From: Shewanella gelidimarina
GTDB taxonomy: Bacteria; Pseudomonadota; Gammaproteobacteria; Enterobacterales; Shewanellaceae
Reading direction: 5' to 3'
Length of the DNA stretch: 64,000 nt
NCBI RefSeq assembly: GCF_023283945.1
Contig: NZ_JAKIKW010000006.1
Location: 62,001-126,000, forward strand
Below, in pieces: positions 18,899-28,099 of the stretch; position 1 is the stretch's first letter; each line of letters begins with the position of its first letter. A model generated the notes under the pieces. That model did not search any database. It saw only the letters and a list, made by a program, of their open reading frames with translations, and was not told where the DNA came from. The position numbers and the translations under genes were made by a program.

Positions 18899-19978
18899 AT
18901 GTCCGCAGTCCCTCAGCCACAATTTGATGCACTAACAAGCCATCGTCCACAACAGGTCGACGTTCAGCAAGCCGCGAATATGTCCAATCGTATGGATCAT
19001 ATTCTGCAGGCGATGCCATCGGGTGTAGTGATCATCAATGGTGATGGTATTGTGACAGACGCAAATCCGGTAGCAATCGAGTTGCTTGGCGGTCCATTAG
19101 AAGGGCTACGCTGGTTTAAAGTGATCAATCAGGCTTTCTCACCTAAAGATGATGATGGTCATGAAGTGTCACTGCGCAATGGGCGCCGCGTTAAACTTGC
19201 GATTACGCCATTAACGCCAGAACCTGGTCAGCTCATCGTGTTAACTGATTTGACCGAAACCCGTTTATTGCAAAAGAACCTGTCACATCTACAAAGGTTG
19301 TCAGCATTAGGCAAAATGGTGGCAACACTGGCACACCAAGTGCGTACGCCTCTGAGTGCCGCCTTGTTGTATGCCTCCAATCTTGCCAACCCTAAAATTT
19401 CCGATACCGCAAGAAAGCGCTTTCAGGGAAAGCTGGTCGATAGACTCAACGAGTTAGAGCATCAAGTTAACGATATGCTGCTAATGGCAAAAGGCCGCAA
19501 GCAGGAACTGGACGTGATTGTCTCTATTGAAGAGGTGATGGATAGCGTACTGAATAACTGCCAACCAATCTCGGCGCAAAAAGGCTGCCAGCTGGATTTT
19601 GTCAATCATTCGAGACAGGGTATTCGCGCAAATGATTCAGCGTTAAGTTCAGCGATAAATAATCTGGTGGTGAACAGCATTGAAGCTGGCGCGACCAAGA
19701 TAGAGATAAAGGCCTACGATACGGCCACAGCACTGCATGTTGATGTGATAGATAACGGCAAAGGGTTAGATGCTGACATGCAGCAACAAGTGCTTGAACC
19801 CTTCTTTACCACTAAGCCTCAAGGCACGGGACTTGGACTGGCAGTGGTGCAATCTGTGGTGAATAATCATGGTGGCATGATGCAGTTGAGTTGTCATGTT
19901 GGTGAAGGCTGCACCGCCTCGCTTAAATTCCCTTTAGTGGCTAAAGCCAATATCACTGAATCAGTCGTAGGAGCTTAA
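18899..19978 (+). CDS. flrB: sensor histidine kinase FlrB
   Basis: Cytoplasmic kinase of 359 residues, partner of FlrC. A PAS-like region (about 35-110) is followed by the phospho-acceptor helix LAHQVRTPLSAAL (His146) and an HATPase domain (DNGKGLDADM, FFTTKPQGTGLGLAVV). No membrane segment is visible. An upstream in-frame TTG at 18845 overlaps the sigma-54 promoter, so ATG 18899 with GACGGAG before it is the likely start. flrC begins 4 bp after the stop. Confidence 0.94.
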   Translation: MSAVPQPQFDALTSHRPQQVDVQQAANMSNRMDHILQAMPSGVVIINGDGIVTDANPVAIELLGGPLEGLRWFKVINQAFSPKDDDGHEVSLRNGRRVKLAITPLTPEPGQLIVLTDLTETRLLQKNLSHLQRLSALGKMVATLAHQVRTPLSAALLYASNLANPKISDTARKRFQGKLVDRLNELEHQVNDMLLMAKGRKQELDVIVSIEEVMDSVLNNCQPISAQKGCQLDFVNHSRQGIRANDSALSSAINNLVVNSIEAGATKIEIKAYDTATALHVDVIDNGKGLDADMQQQVLEPFFTTKPQGTGLGLAVVQSVVNNHGGMMQLSCHVGEGCTASLKFPLVAKANITESVVGA

Positions 19979-19982
19979 ACGC

Positions 19983-21335
19983 ATGTCTGAAGGTAAATTA
20001 CTGTTAGTTGAAGATGATGCTTCATTACGAGAAGCCTTATTAGACACGCTTATGCTAGCGCAATATGAGTGCGTAGATGTTGAATCGGCAGAAGCGGGCA
20101 TTCTGGCGTTAAAAAATGATTCATTTGATATGGTTATAAGTGATGTGCAAATGGAGGGGGTTGGCGGTTTAGGCTTGCTTAATTACCTGCAACATAATCA
20201 CCCTAAAGTCCCCATGTTATTGATGACGGCTTACGCAACGATTGATAACGCGGTCAATGCGATGAAGTTAGGCGCCGTCGATTATCTGGCTAAACCTTTT
20301 TCACCCGAAGTGCTGCTTAACCAAGTATCAAGATACCTACCCGCTAAATCGACAGAGGGCACCCCGGTTGTCGCCGACGAAAAGAGTTTAGCCCTGCTAT
20401 CTCTGGCTCAACGAGTGGCCGCGTCAGATGCATCTGTGATGATCATGGGCCCAAGTGGCAGTGGTAAAGAGGTCTTGGCGCGTTTTATTCATCAGCACAG
20501 CAATCGCTCTACAGGGGCTTTTGTCGCGATAAACTGCGCTGCAATTCCTGAGAACATGCTTGAAGCAACGCTTTTTGGCTATGAAAAGGGCGCATTTACG
20601 GGCGCTTATCAAGCCTGCCCAGGTAAATTTGAGCAAGCACAAGGCGGCACGCTACTGCTTGATGAAATTTCAGAGATGGAAGTGGGCTTGCAAGCGAAGT
20701 TACTGCGAGTGTTACAAGAGCGCGAAGTGGAGCGACTCGGTGGCCGTAAGACCATTAAGCTAGACGTACGCGTATTGGCGACCTCAAACCGTGATTTAAA
20801 AGCGTTGGCGGCATCGGGAGAGTTTAGAGAAGATCTTTATTATCGGATCAATGTATTCCCGCTCACTTGGCCAGCGCTAAATCAACGTCCTGCGGATATT
20901 TTGCCCTTAGCAAGACACCTTATTAATCGTCACTCTTTAGCGATGAATAAAACCGAAGTACCAGTATTGGCTGAATGTGCGTCGCGGAGATTGTTAACCC
21001 ACCGTTGGCCTGGCAATGTGCGCGAACTCGACAATGTGGTACAACGTGCGCTGATTTTAAATGTGTCTAACGAAATAACCCTCGCTGATATTATTATCGA
21101 TAATTGCGATATTCCGCTTAACGCAGAGTCATTTCCTGTCGAAGAGGAAAAGACTACAGAGCTTGACGGTTTAGGAACTGAACTTAAAGCACAGGAACAC
21201 GTGATTATTCTAGAAACTTTGACTCAATGTCATGGCAGCCGTAAAGCCGTCGCCGAAAAACTGGGGATCAGTGCTCGAACTCTACGCTATAAAATGGCTA
21301 AAATGCGCGACTCTGGGATTAAAATACCGGCTTAA
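19983..21335 (+). CDS. flrC: sigma-54 response regulator FlrC
   Basis: A 450-residue activator of class III flagellar genes. The receiver domain (1-115) has acidic residues 10-12 and acceptor Asp54 (VISDVQMEG). The AAA+ domain has Walker A GPSGSGKE from about residue 156, GAFTGA from residue 203 and LLLDEISEM. The C-terminal Fis-type HTH is SRKAVAEKLGISARTLRYKM. It forms a two-gene unit with flrB. Its stop codon abuts a second long repeat array. Confidence 0.95.
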   Translation: MSEGKLLLVEDDASLREALLDTLMLAQYECVDVESAEAGILALKNDSFDMVISDVQMEGVGGLGLLNYLQHNHPKVPMLLMTAYATIDNAVNAMKLGAVDYLAKPFSPEVLLNQVSRYLPAKSTEGTPVVADEKSLALLSLAQRVAASDASVMIMGPSGSGKEVLARFIHQHSNRSTGAFVAINCAAIPENMLEATLFGYEKGAFTGAYQACPGKFEQAQGGTLLLDEISEMEVGLQAKLLRVLQEREVERLGGRKTIKLDVRVLATSNRDLKALAASGEFREDLYYRINVFPLTWPALNQRPADILPLARHLINRHSLAMNKTEVPVLAECASRRLLTHRWPGNVRELDNVVQRALILNVSNEITLADIIIDNCDIPLNAESFPVEEEKTTELDGLGTELKAQEHVIILETLTQCHGSRKAVAEKLGISARTLRYKMAKMRDSGIKIPA

Positions 21336-21630
21336 AAGACGATTTCGATTCGGGCTGAGAGCTGGTTAGGGGCCGATTAGGGGCCGGTTTAAAGCCGGTT
21401 TAAAGCCGATTAAAAGCCGGATAGTGCAAAGACGGTTCAAGCAGAGACGGTGAACATCGGTTAAGAGCTGGTTAGGAGCCGATTAAGAGCCGGTTTAAAG
21501 CCGGATAGTGCAAAGACGGTTCAAGCAGAGATGGTGAACATCGGTTAAGAGCCGGATAATGCCAAGACGATACAAGCTGAGACGGTTCAAGCTGAGACGG
21601 TGAACATCGGTTAAGAGCCGGATAATGCCA
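21336..21630 (+). repeat. directional short-repeat array, forward, after flrC
   Basis: It uses the same modules as after flrA (AAAGCCGGTT, AAGCAGAGACGGTG, AACATCGGTTAAGAGC) and starts at the flrC stop. Larger near-identical blocks also recur, for example the segment running from GGTTAAGAGCCGGATA to AAGACGA at about 21543-21570 and again at 21608-21635. Confidence 0.85.
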
Positions 21631-21780
21631 AGACGATTCAAGCTGAGATTATTCAAGCTGAGACGATTCAAGCTGAGACGATTCAAGCTGAGACGATTCA
21701 AGCTGAGACGATTCAAGCTGAGACGATTCAAGCTGAAACGATACAAGCTGAGACGATTCAAGCTGAGATGATTTAAGCAG
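21631..21780 (+). repeat. 15-bp tandem repeat, 10 units
   Basis: The unit AGACGATTCAAGCTG repeats ten times with few changes. Because 15 is a multiple of three it creates a long open frame on the minus strand, which is an artefact. The unit is one module of the surrounding array, expanded. Confidence 0.93.
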
Positions 21781-21817
21781 CTATGGAAGAGGTTTGTTGA
21801 ACTTTGGCTGCTTTTTG
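21775..21817 (+). terminator. possible terminator after flrC array
   Basis: AAGCAGC (21775-21781) can pair with GCTGCTT (21807-21813) followed by TTTT. The 25-nt loop makes it weak. Confidence 0.4.
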
Positions 21818-21824
21818 TTTTAAG

Positions 21825-21896
21825 CTTTTCCTGCTTTTCCTGCTTTTCCTGCTTTTCCTGCTTTTCCTGCTTTTCCTGCTTTTCCTGCTTTTCCCG
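21825..21896 (+). repeat. 9-bp tandem repeat (CTTTTCCTG), 7 units plus variant
   Basis: Seven exact units and one CTTTTCCCG. The variant unit and the following ~38 bp (21888-21934) are identical to 18724-18770 before flrB. Confidence 0.92.
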
Positions 21897-22036
21897 TAAG
21901 CGAAGCGTCCGTCTTTGCCTGTTTCGTCTTAGCTTTCTCCCCGCTTTACAGTAAGCGAAGCGTCCGTCTTTGCTTGTCCCGGCTTAGCTCTATTCGCTTT
22001 CCACCGTTCGTCTTAGCTTTCCCCGCTTTTTACCGT
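21897..22036 (-). repeat. directional short-repeat array, reversed, before fliE
   Basis: On the minus strand it reads AAAGCTAAGACGAACGGTGG, GAGCTAAGCCGGG, CAAAGACGGACGCTTCGC: the same modules with orientation flipped relative to the flrC-side array. GTAAGCGAAGCGTCCGTC occurs twice on the plus strand. Confidence 0.8.
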
Positions 22037-22048
22037 TCATTTAAACTC

Positions 22049-22063
22049 TGGCACGATTACTGC
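22049..22063 (+). promoter_or_regulatory. sigma-54 promoter of fliE operon
   Basis: TGGCAC (22049-22054), 5 bp, CTGC (22060-22063); correct 12-bp GG-GC spacing, 54 bp before fliE. Confidence 0.83.
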
Positions 22064-22117
22064 TTTATCTAGTTCAATATAAGTTTTTCGTCAAGAAAAC
22101 GACATTGGGAGATAGTA

Positions 22118-22450
22118 ATGCAAATCGGCGCTAATTCTTTACTGCAAGAGATGCAGTCACTTAACGGCCAAATTGGCTCACCTGGGATCCAAACCGGTAT
22201 TGCTCGCCAAGTGAATAACACTTCAGGTGCTGATTTTGGGCAGCTTCTCTCTCAAGCTGTTGGAAATGTGAGCGAACTTCAATCGAATGCGGGTAATTTG
22301 GCCACTCGCCTTGATATGGGCGACACCACAGTGACATTATCTGATACCGTGATTGCGCGTGAGAAATCTAGCGTTGCTTTTGAAGCAACAGTGCAAGTAA
22401 GAAATAAGCTGGTACAAGCTTATAAAGACATTATGAGTATGCCTGTTTAG
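22118..22450 (+). CDS. fliE: hook-basal body complex protein FliE
   Basis: A 110-residue adaptor between the MS ring and the rod. The C-terminal half VAFEATVQVRNKLVQAYKDI with MSMPV is the FliE signature. The ribosome site is GGGAG. It is the first gene of the fliEFGHIJ unit under a sigma-54 promoter. Confidence 0.95.
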   Translation: MQIGANSLLQEMQSLNGQIGSPGIQTGIARQVNNTSGADFGQLLSQAVGNVSELQSNAGNLATRLDMGDTTVTLSDTVIAREKSSVAFEATVQVRNKLVQAYKDIMSMPV

Positions 22451-22475
22451 GCCTAACTAACAGCAGGTAGCAATT

Positions 22476-24185
22476 GTGAGTACAGAAATGGTCGTAGGAA
22501 CAGGTTCAAATGTCGCAACCAGTGGACAATCAGGTGGCGTTCAAGAGGAACATAAATCTGGTGTGATGGGCTCTATTGGTAATATCGATATGTTACGCCA
22601 AGTGACCATGATCTTGGCATTAGCGATCTGTTTGGCATTGGCTGTTTTTGTGATGATTTGGGCGCAAGAGCCTGAATATCGTCCTTTGGGTCAAATGAAT
22701 ACTCAGGAGATGGTACAAGTACTCGATGAACTTGATAAGAATAAAATCCCCTACCAGATCCAAGGGGATGTGCTTAAGATCCCAGAAGACAAATATCAAG
22801 ATGTGAAGATGATGCTAAGCCGTGCTGGTTTAGATCAAGCCGCTACAAATGACGACTATTTAAGTAAAGACAGTGGTTTTGGCGTGAGCCAGCGAATGGA
22901 ACAAGCCCGCCTTAAACATAGCCAAGAACAAAACCTTGCAAGAACCATCGAAGAGTTAAAAAGTGTTAGCCGCGCTAAAGTCATCTTAGCCTTACCAAAA
23001 GAAAACGTATTTGCTCGCAATCGCTCAAAGCCGAGTGCGACAGTGGTAGTGAGTACCCGACGTGGCGGCCTTGGCCAAGAAGAGGTCGATTCAATTGTCG
23101 ATATTGTGGCGTCAGCGGTACATAACTTAGAACCTAATAAAGTCACAGTGACTGACTCAAACGGTCGCCTGCTTAATTCCGGCAGCCAAGATGGCGTATC
23201 GGCCATTGCGCGCCGCGAACTCGAAATTGTTCAGCAAAAAGAGTCTGAGTATCGTAACAAGGTTGAGTCTATTTTGATGCCAATCTTGGGGCCTGAGAAC
23301 TTTACTTCTCAAGTGGACGTCAGCATGGACTTTACTGCCGTAGAACAAACCGCTAAGCGCTACAATCCCGATTTACCTGCACTGCGCAGTGAAATGGTGG
23401 TGGAAAATAATTCAAATGGCAACACCAGTGGCGGTATTCCTGGGGCGCTGTCTAACCAACCACCAATGAACGCAGATATCCCACAAGAGGCTGGTAGCGA
23501 ATCGACCTCGGTTAGATCTGGTAACAGCCATAAAGAAGCCACCCGAAACTATGAACTCAATGAAACCATAAGCCATACCCGCCAACAAGTTGGCACGTTA
23601 AGACGCGTGAGTGTGTCGGTTGCTGTTGATTTTAAAAACGCTCCAGTTGCCGAAGACGGCAGTGTGACCAGAGTGCCACGCACCGAGCAAGAATTGGCTA
23701 ACATTCGTCGCTTGCTTGAAGGTGCCGTCGGGTTTAATACTCAACGTGGCGACATGATTGAAGTGGTTACCGTGCCGTTTATGGACCAACTCATTGAAGA
23801 TGCTCCAGCAGTTGAAGTTTGGGAACAACCTTGGTTCTGGCGTGGAGTGAAGCTGGGCTTGGGGACTTTAGTTGCGCTGGTTATTGTGGTGTTTGTCATC
23901 AGCCCTATGCTGAAACGTATTGTTTACCCTGATAGCGCCAAAATGCTTGACGAGCCAAAGATAGGTGATGAGCTTGCTGAGATTGAAGATCAGTATGCCG
24001 CTGACACATTAGGCATGCTCGAGCGACCCGAAGCTGAATACAGTTATGCCGATGATGGGTCGATTTTAATCCCCGATCTGCATAAAGATGATGACATGAT
24101 TAAAGCCATCCGCGCCATTGTCGCGAATGAACCTGAACTATCGACTCAAGTCGTGAAAAATTGGTTATTAGAAGATGACAAATAA
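22476..24185 (+). CDS. fliF: MS-ring protein FliF
   Basis: Inner-membrane MS ring, 569 residues. TM1 lies at about 42-62 (VTMILALAICLALAVFVMIW) and TM2 at about 455-475 (LGLGTLVALVIVVFVISPML). Between them are periplasmic ring-building motifs (EYRPLGQMNTQEMVQVLDEL; ARVRL-like VILALPKENVF). The C-terminal cytoplasmic tail binds FliG. The start is GTG. It overlaps fliG by 11 bp. Confidence 0.97.
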   Translation: MSTEMVVGTGSNVATSGQSGGVQEEHKSGVMGSIGNIDMLRQVTMILALAICLALAVFVMIWAQEPEYRPLGQMNTQEMVQVLDELDKNKIPYQIQGDVLKIPEDKYQDVKMMLSRAGLDQAATNDDYLSKDSGFGVSQRMEQARLKHSQEQNLARTIEELKSVSRAKVILALPKENVFARNRSKPSATVVVSTRRGGLGQEEVDSIVDIVASAVHNLEPNKVTVTDSNGRLLNSGSQDGVSAIARRELEIVQQKESEYRNKVESILMPILGPENFTSQVDVSMDFTAVEQTAKRYNPDLPALRSEMVVENNSNGNTSGGIPGALSNQPPMNADIPQEAGSESTSVRSGNSHKEATRNYELNETISHTRQQVGTLRRVSVSVAVDFKNAPVAEDGSVTRVPRTEQELANIRRLLEGAVGFNTQRGDMIEVVTVPFMDQLIEDAPAVEVWEQPWFWRGVKLGLGTLVALVIVVFVISPMLKRIVYPDSAKMLDEPKIGDELAEIEDQYAADTLGMLERPEAEYSYADDGSILIPDLHKDDDMIKAIRAIVANEPELSTQVVKNWLLEDDK

Positions 24186-25230
24186 TATTGGTGTAGAGGG
24201 CAAAACCGTTGCACCTGCTGCAGGTTTTAAAGCTCAAGATTTAACGGGTGTTGAAAAAACGGCCATATTGCTCCTGAGCCTAAGCGAAAGTGATGCCGCT
24301 TCTATTCTGAAACACCTTGAGCCTAAGCAGGTTCAAAAGGTGGGTATGGCAATGGCAGCGATGCAAGATTTTGGACAAGAGAAAGTCATTGGCGTGCATA
24401 AGCTATTCTTGGATGACATCCAAAAGTACTCCTCTATCGGTTTTAACAGTGAAGAGTTTGTGCGTAAGGCGCTTACTGCTGCGCTTGGCGAAGACAAAGC
24501 CGGCAATCTTATCGAACAGATTATTATGGGCAGTGGGGCTAAAGGTCTCGATTCACTTAAGTGGATGGACGCGCGCCAAGTCGCGACCATTATCCAAAAT
24601 GAGCACCCACAAATTCAAACGATTGTGCTGTCCTATCTTGAGCCAGACCAAGCGGCAGAAATTTTTGCTCAGTTCCCAGAAAATACCCGTTTAGATTTAA
24701 TGATGCGTATTGCAAACCTCGAAGAGGTGCAACCTGCAGCGCTACAAGAGCTTAACGATATTATGGAGAAACAGTTTGCTGGCCAAGGTGGCGCACAAGC
24801 TGCCAAGATGGGTGGCCTGAAAGCGGCTGCTAACATCATGAACTACCTCGATACTGGCGTTGAAAGTCACCTGATGGAAACCATGCGCGAGTCTGATGAA
24901 GAGATGGCACAGCAGATCCAAGACTTAATGTTTGTCTTTGAAAACCTAAGCGATGTAGACGATATGGGTATTCAGGTATTGCTTAGAGAAGTGCAGCAAG
25001 ATGTGTTGATGAAGGCGCTAAAAGGCACAGATGAACAACTCAAAGAGAAGTTACTGAGTAACATGTCTAAACGTGCCGCTGAACTGCTGCGTGATGATTT
25101 AGAGGCGATGGGTCCAATTCGAATTAGCGAAGTGGAAGTCGCTCAAAAAGAGATTTTATCAATTGCACGACGTCTGAGTGAAAGTGGTGAGTTGATGCTC
25201 GGTGGCGGCAGCGGTGAAGAGTTCTTATAA
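24175..25230 (+). CDS. fliG: flagellar motor switch protein FliG
   Basis: Rotor protein of 351 residues that couples the MS ring to torque. The N-terminal TGVEKTAILLLSLSESDAAS, the middle EHPQIQTIVLSYLEPDQAAE (about 142-161) and the C-terminal MQQIQDLMF-like QQIQDLMFVFENLSDVDDMG (about 245-265, charged torque helix) are family hallmarks. It starts inside the 3' end of fliF, and its stop overlaps the fliH start (TAATG). Confidence 0.97.
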   Translation: MTNNIGVEGKTVAPAAGFKAQDLTGVEKTAILLLSLSESDAASILKHLEPKQVQKVGMAMAAMQDFGQEKVIGVHKLFLDDIQKYSSIGFNSEEFVRKALTAALGEDKAGNLIEQIIMGSGAKGLDSLKWMDARQVATIIQNEHPQIQTIVLSYLEPDQAAEIFAQFPENTRLDLMMRIANLEEVQPAALQELNDIMEKQFAGQGGAQAAKMGGLKAAANIMNYLDTGVESHLMETMRESDEEMAQQIQDLMFVFENLSDVDDMGIQVLLREVQQDVLMKALKGTDEQLKEKLLSNMSKRAAELLRDDLEAMGPIRISEVEVAQKEILSIARRLSESGELMLGGGSGEEFL

Positions 25231-26171
25231 TGGCTGATCCTAAAGAGCCCAAAGGGGTAACCGTCAATACCACTGATGAGTTTGGTCATTGGGACCTTCC
25301 CGATATTACAGAAGAGATTGATAGCTCATCGCTGAATATGTTTGGTCGACATGGCTTGCATGTTGACGTAGACGATGAGACCGAAATTGAAGCGATTTTA
25401 CCTCCAACACTGACCGAAATTGAAGATATCCGTGCTCACGCCGAGCAAGAAGGCTTTGTACAGGGTCAAGAAAACGGCCATGCAGAAGGACTTGAAAAGG
25501 GCCGTTTAGAGGGGCTGGAGCAAGGCCATACTGAAGGTTTTGAGCAGGGAAAAGAGCAAGGTTACGAAGCGGGCCTGCAGGCCTCCGCTGAGATACTACA
25601 AAGATTCGAAGCGTTACTTACCCAATTTGAACAACCGCTGAGTATATTAGATACCGAAATTGAAAAAGAGCTGTTGTCGACATCAATGAGCTTGGCTAAG
25701 GCAGTGATCGGTCATGAGCTTAAAACGCATCCTGAGCATATCTTGAGCGCACTGCGTCAAGGCGTTGACTCACTGCCGATCAAAGAGCAGAAAGTGAACA
25801 TTAGATTGTCACCAGACGATGAATCTTTAGTCACCGATTTATACACTGCTGCGCAATTGGAACGTAACCGATGGGACATTGAAGCCGACCCCAGTTTATC
25901 GGCAGGTGATTGCATCATCCATAGTGTCCGTAGCCATATTGATATGACCGTGGATACGCGTATTCAGCACGTGTTTTTTGAACTAGAGAAAAGCCAACAA
26001 GATCTGTTGCAGCGCAAAGAGCAACAAGAAGAGGCGTTACTTAACCAGCGTCTGAGCAGTCAATCCGCAGCGGCTGCAGAAGTCGCGACTGCGACTGTAC
26101 AGCCCTCACAAGATCAGCCTCCAGTAACCGAAGGTGAACATGCCAACACGCCAACACCGACTGCGCAGTAA
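25230..26171 (+). CDS. fliH: flagellar assembly protein FliH
   Basis: Cytoplasmic regulator of the export ATPase FliI, 313 residues. The middle has the typical FliH glycine-repeat heptads ([20 protein letters not shown] and the following GxxxG helix, about 70-115). The conserved C-terminal domain [20 protein letters not shown] follows. The tail is Gln/Ala/Pro-rich. It overlaps both fliG and fliI, so these genes are tightly coupled. Confidence 0.94.
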   Translation: MADPKEPKGVTVNTTDEFGHWDLPDITEEIDSSSLNMFGRHGLHVDVDDETEIEAILPPTLTEIEDIRAHAEQEGFVQGQENGHAEGLEKGRLEGLEQGHTEGFEQGKEQGYEAGLQASAEILQRFEALLTQFEQPLSILDTEIEKELLSTSMSLAKAVIGHELKTHPEHILSALRQGVDSLPIKEQKVNIRLSPDDESLVTDLYTAAQLERNRWDIEADPSLSAGDCIIHSVRSHIDMTVDTRIQHVFFELEKSQQDLLQRKEQQEEALLNQRLSSQSAAAAEVATATVQPSQDQPPVTEGEHANTPTPTAQ

Positions 26172-27480
26172 ACTGGCGCAGCACCACAAAAAAGTTAACC
26201 CTTTTGTTGCAGAAGCCAGCGGGCAGCTCGTGCGTGTGGTGGGTTTGACGCTCGAAGCAACGGGTTGCCGAGCCTCTGTTGGCAGTCTGTGCTCCATCGA
26301 AACCATGACCGGTGACTTAGTTGCTGAAGTGATTGGTTTTGACGATGATTTACTTTACCTGATGCCAATTGAAGAACTCAACGGTGTGTTGCCAGGCGCT
26401 AAAGTGACGCCATTGGGTCAGCAATCAGGCCTGAGCGTGGGTTTGGCATTGTTAGGGCGAGTGCTCGATGGCAGTGGCGTACCAATAGATGGTTTAGGCA
26501 ATCTACAAACCGATCAAAAAGCCCCTACACATACAACCGCAATCAATCCATTAGCAAGGCGAGCGATAAGTGAGCCATTGGATGTTGGTGTTCGCGCGAT
26601 TAACTCGATGTTGACCGTCGGCAAAGGCCAACGAATGGGCTTGTTTGCAGGCTCTGGTGTGGGTAAAAGTGTGCTGTTAGGCATGATGACGCGAGGGACT
26701 AACGCCGACATTATTGTGGTGGGGTTAGTGGGCGAACGTGGTCGAGAAGTCAAAGAATTCATTGAAGAGATCTTGGGGCCAGAAGGGCGTGCCCGCTCAG
26801 TCGTGGTGGCAGCGCCTGCTGATACTTCGCCCTTGATGCGACTTCGCGCTTGTGAAACATCGACTCGAATTGCCGAGTATTTTCGTGATATGGGTTATAG
26901 CGTACTGTTACTGATGGACAGCCTAACCCGTTATGCTCAAGCACAGCGAGAGATTGCGTTAGCGGTGGGTGAACCCCCTGCGACGAAAGGATATCCGCCT
27001 TCAGTATTCGCAAAACTCCCCAAACTGGTTGAACGCGCAGGAAACGGCGGCGGCAAGCAAGGCTCTATAACGGCGTTTTACACCGTGCTCACCGAGGGCG
27101 ATGATCTGCAAGACCCTATCGCCGATGCATCGCGTGCCATTCTTGATGGCCATATTGTGTTGTCACGATCGCTTGCGGATTCAGGGCATTACCCAGCTAT
27201 TGATATTGAGGCGTCAATTAGCCGTGTTGCGCCTATGGTGATTAGCACTGCGCATTTAGAAGCGATGCGCCGTGTTAAGCAGGTGTATTCGCTTTATCAA
27301 CAGAATAAAGATCTGATTTCAATTGGGGCTTACACTCAGGGAAGTGACCCTAGAATCGATAATGCTATCCGCTTGCAACCTGCGATGAATGCATTTTTGC
27401 GACAAACCATGAAAGATACCATTACCTTCGAAAGCAGTGAGCTAATGCTGAGCCAACTCGGTGCACAATGTCATGTCTAG
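26140..27480 (+). CDS. fliI: flagellum-specific ATP synthase FliI
   Basis: Hexameric ATPase of the flagellar type III export apparatus, about 446 residues. Walker A is AGSGVGKS (about 170-177); further signatures are [37 protein letters not shown] and [18 protein letters not shown] 26140 has GAAGG (26130-26134) 5 bp upstream and is preferred over the in-frame GTG at 26134. It overlaps the end of fliH. Confidence 0.96.
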   Translation: MPTRQHRLRSKLAQHHKKVNPFVAEASGQLVRVVGLTLEATGCRASVGSLCSIETMTGDLVAEVIGFDDDLLYLMPIEELNGVLPGAKVTPLGQQSGLSVGLALLGRVLDGSGVPIDGLGNLQTDQKAPTHTTAINPLARRAISEPLDVGVRAINSMLTVGKGQRMGLFAGSGVGKSVLLGMMTRGTNADIIVVGLVGERGREVKEFIEEILGPEGRARSVVVAAPADTSPLMRLRACETSTRIAEYFRDMGYSVLLLMDSLTRYAQAQREIALAVGEPPATKGYPPSVFAKLPKLVERAGNGGGKQGSITAFYTVLTEGDDLQDPIADASRAILDGHIVLSRSLADSGHYPAIDIEASISRVAPMVISTAHLEAMRRVKQVYSLYQQNKDLISIGAYTQGSDPRIDNAIRLQPAMNAFLRQTMKDTITFESSELMLSQLGAQCHV

Positions 27481-27501
27481 CGCTGATGAGTAAATACTAA
27501 A

Positions 27502-27948
27502 ATGGCTAAAGTCGATCCACTTCTTACCGTACTCAAGCTCACTAAGGATGCGGAAGAGCAAGCATCGCTACAACTGCGTACCGCTCAGTTAGAGCTGCAG
27601 CGTAGGCAAACGCAATTAAAGGCGCTGCAGGACTATCGTTTAGATTACATGAAACAGATGGAGCAGCAGCAAGGAAAACAAATTAGCGCGAGCTATTACC
27701 ATCAGTTCCACCAGTTTGTGCGCCAAATTGATAACGCCATTGTGCAGCAAGTTAACACGGTGCAAGAAGCACTCACTCAGCAACAACACCGTCAAAGCTA
27801 TTGGCAAGAGAAACAACAAAAACGTAAGGCGGTAGAGTTATTGCTGGCTAAAAAAGCCGATGCAGCACAACTTGCAGAGCAACGTAGAGAACAAAAAATG
27901 GTAGACGAGTTTGCATCGCAACAGTTTTACCGAAAATCCCGCCGATAG
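27502..27948 (+). CDS. fliJ: flagellar export chaperone FliJ
   Basis: A 148-residue, almost wholly helical, Gln-rich coiled-coil protein that follows fliI, as FliJ always does. It promotes assembly of the FliI ring and substrate handover. Features are LTKDAEEQASLQLRTAQLEL and SYYHQFHQFVRQIDNAIVQQ. A sigma-54 promoter for fliK lies just after the stop. Confidence 0.93.
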   Translation: MAKVDPLLTVLKLTKDAEEQASLQLRTAQLELQRRQTQLKALQDYRLDYMKQMEQQQGKQISASYYHQFHQFVRQIDNAIVQQVNTVQEALTQQQHRQSYWQEKQQKRKAVELLLAKKADAAQLAEQRREQKMVDEFASQQFYRKSRR

Positions 27949-27969
27949 TTTTTCCTCTGTCACTTTTGT

Positions 27970-27984
27970 TGGCATTATAATTGC
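27970..27984 (+). promoter_or_regulatory. sigma-54 promoter of fliK operon
   Basis: TGGCAT (27970-27975), 5 bp, TTGC (27981-27984), with 12-bp GG-GC spacing, about 115 bp before fliK. Confidence 0.78.
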
Positions 27985-28099
27985 TATGTATGGTAATGAA
28001 AGCCATATATCAAGCCGATATTTTGACGCCTAATACCAGACTCATAGCAGAATAAGATAGACATTTTGTGCTTGTTAAGGCAACGCTGACGGAGAAGTT

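Noticed and set aside
18683..18922. Lys/Ala-rich minus-strand ORF
   Set aside because: Made of the 9-bp tandem and reversed repeat modules, and it runs into the flrB promoter and start region.
21495..21761. 88-codon minus-strand ORF of Leu-Ser-Leu-Asn-Arg repeats
   Set aside because: It is produced by the 15-bp tandem repeat, whose length is a multiple of three; no ribosome site or family.
18030..22036. CRISPR array
   Set aside because: Repeats are imperfect, adjoin without unique spacers of fixed length, and no cas gene is present.
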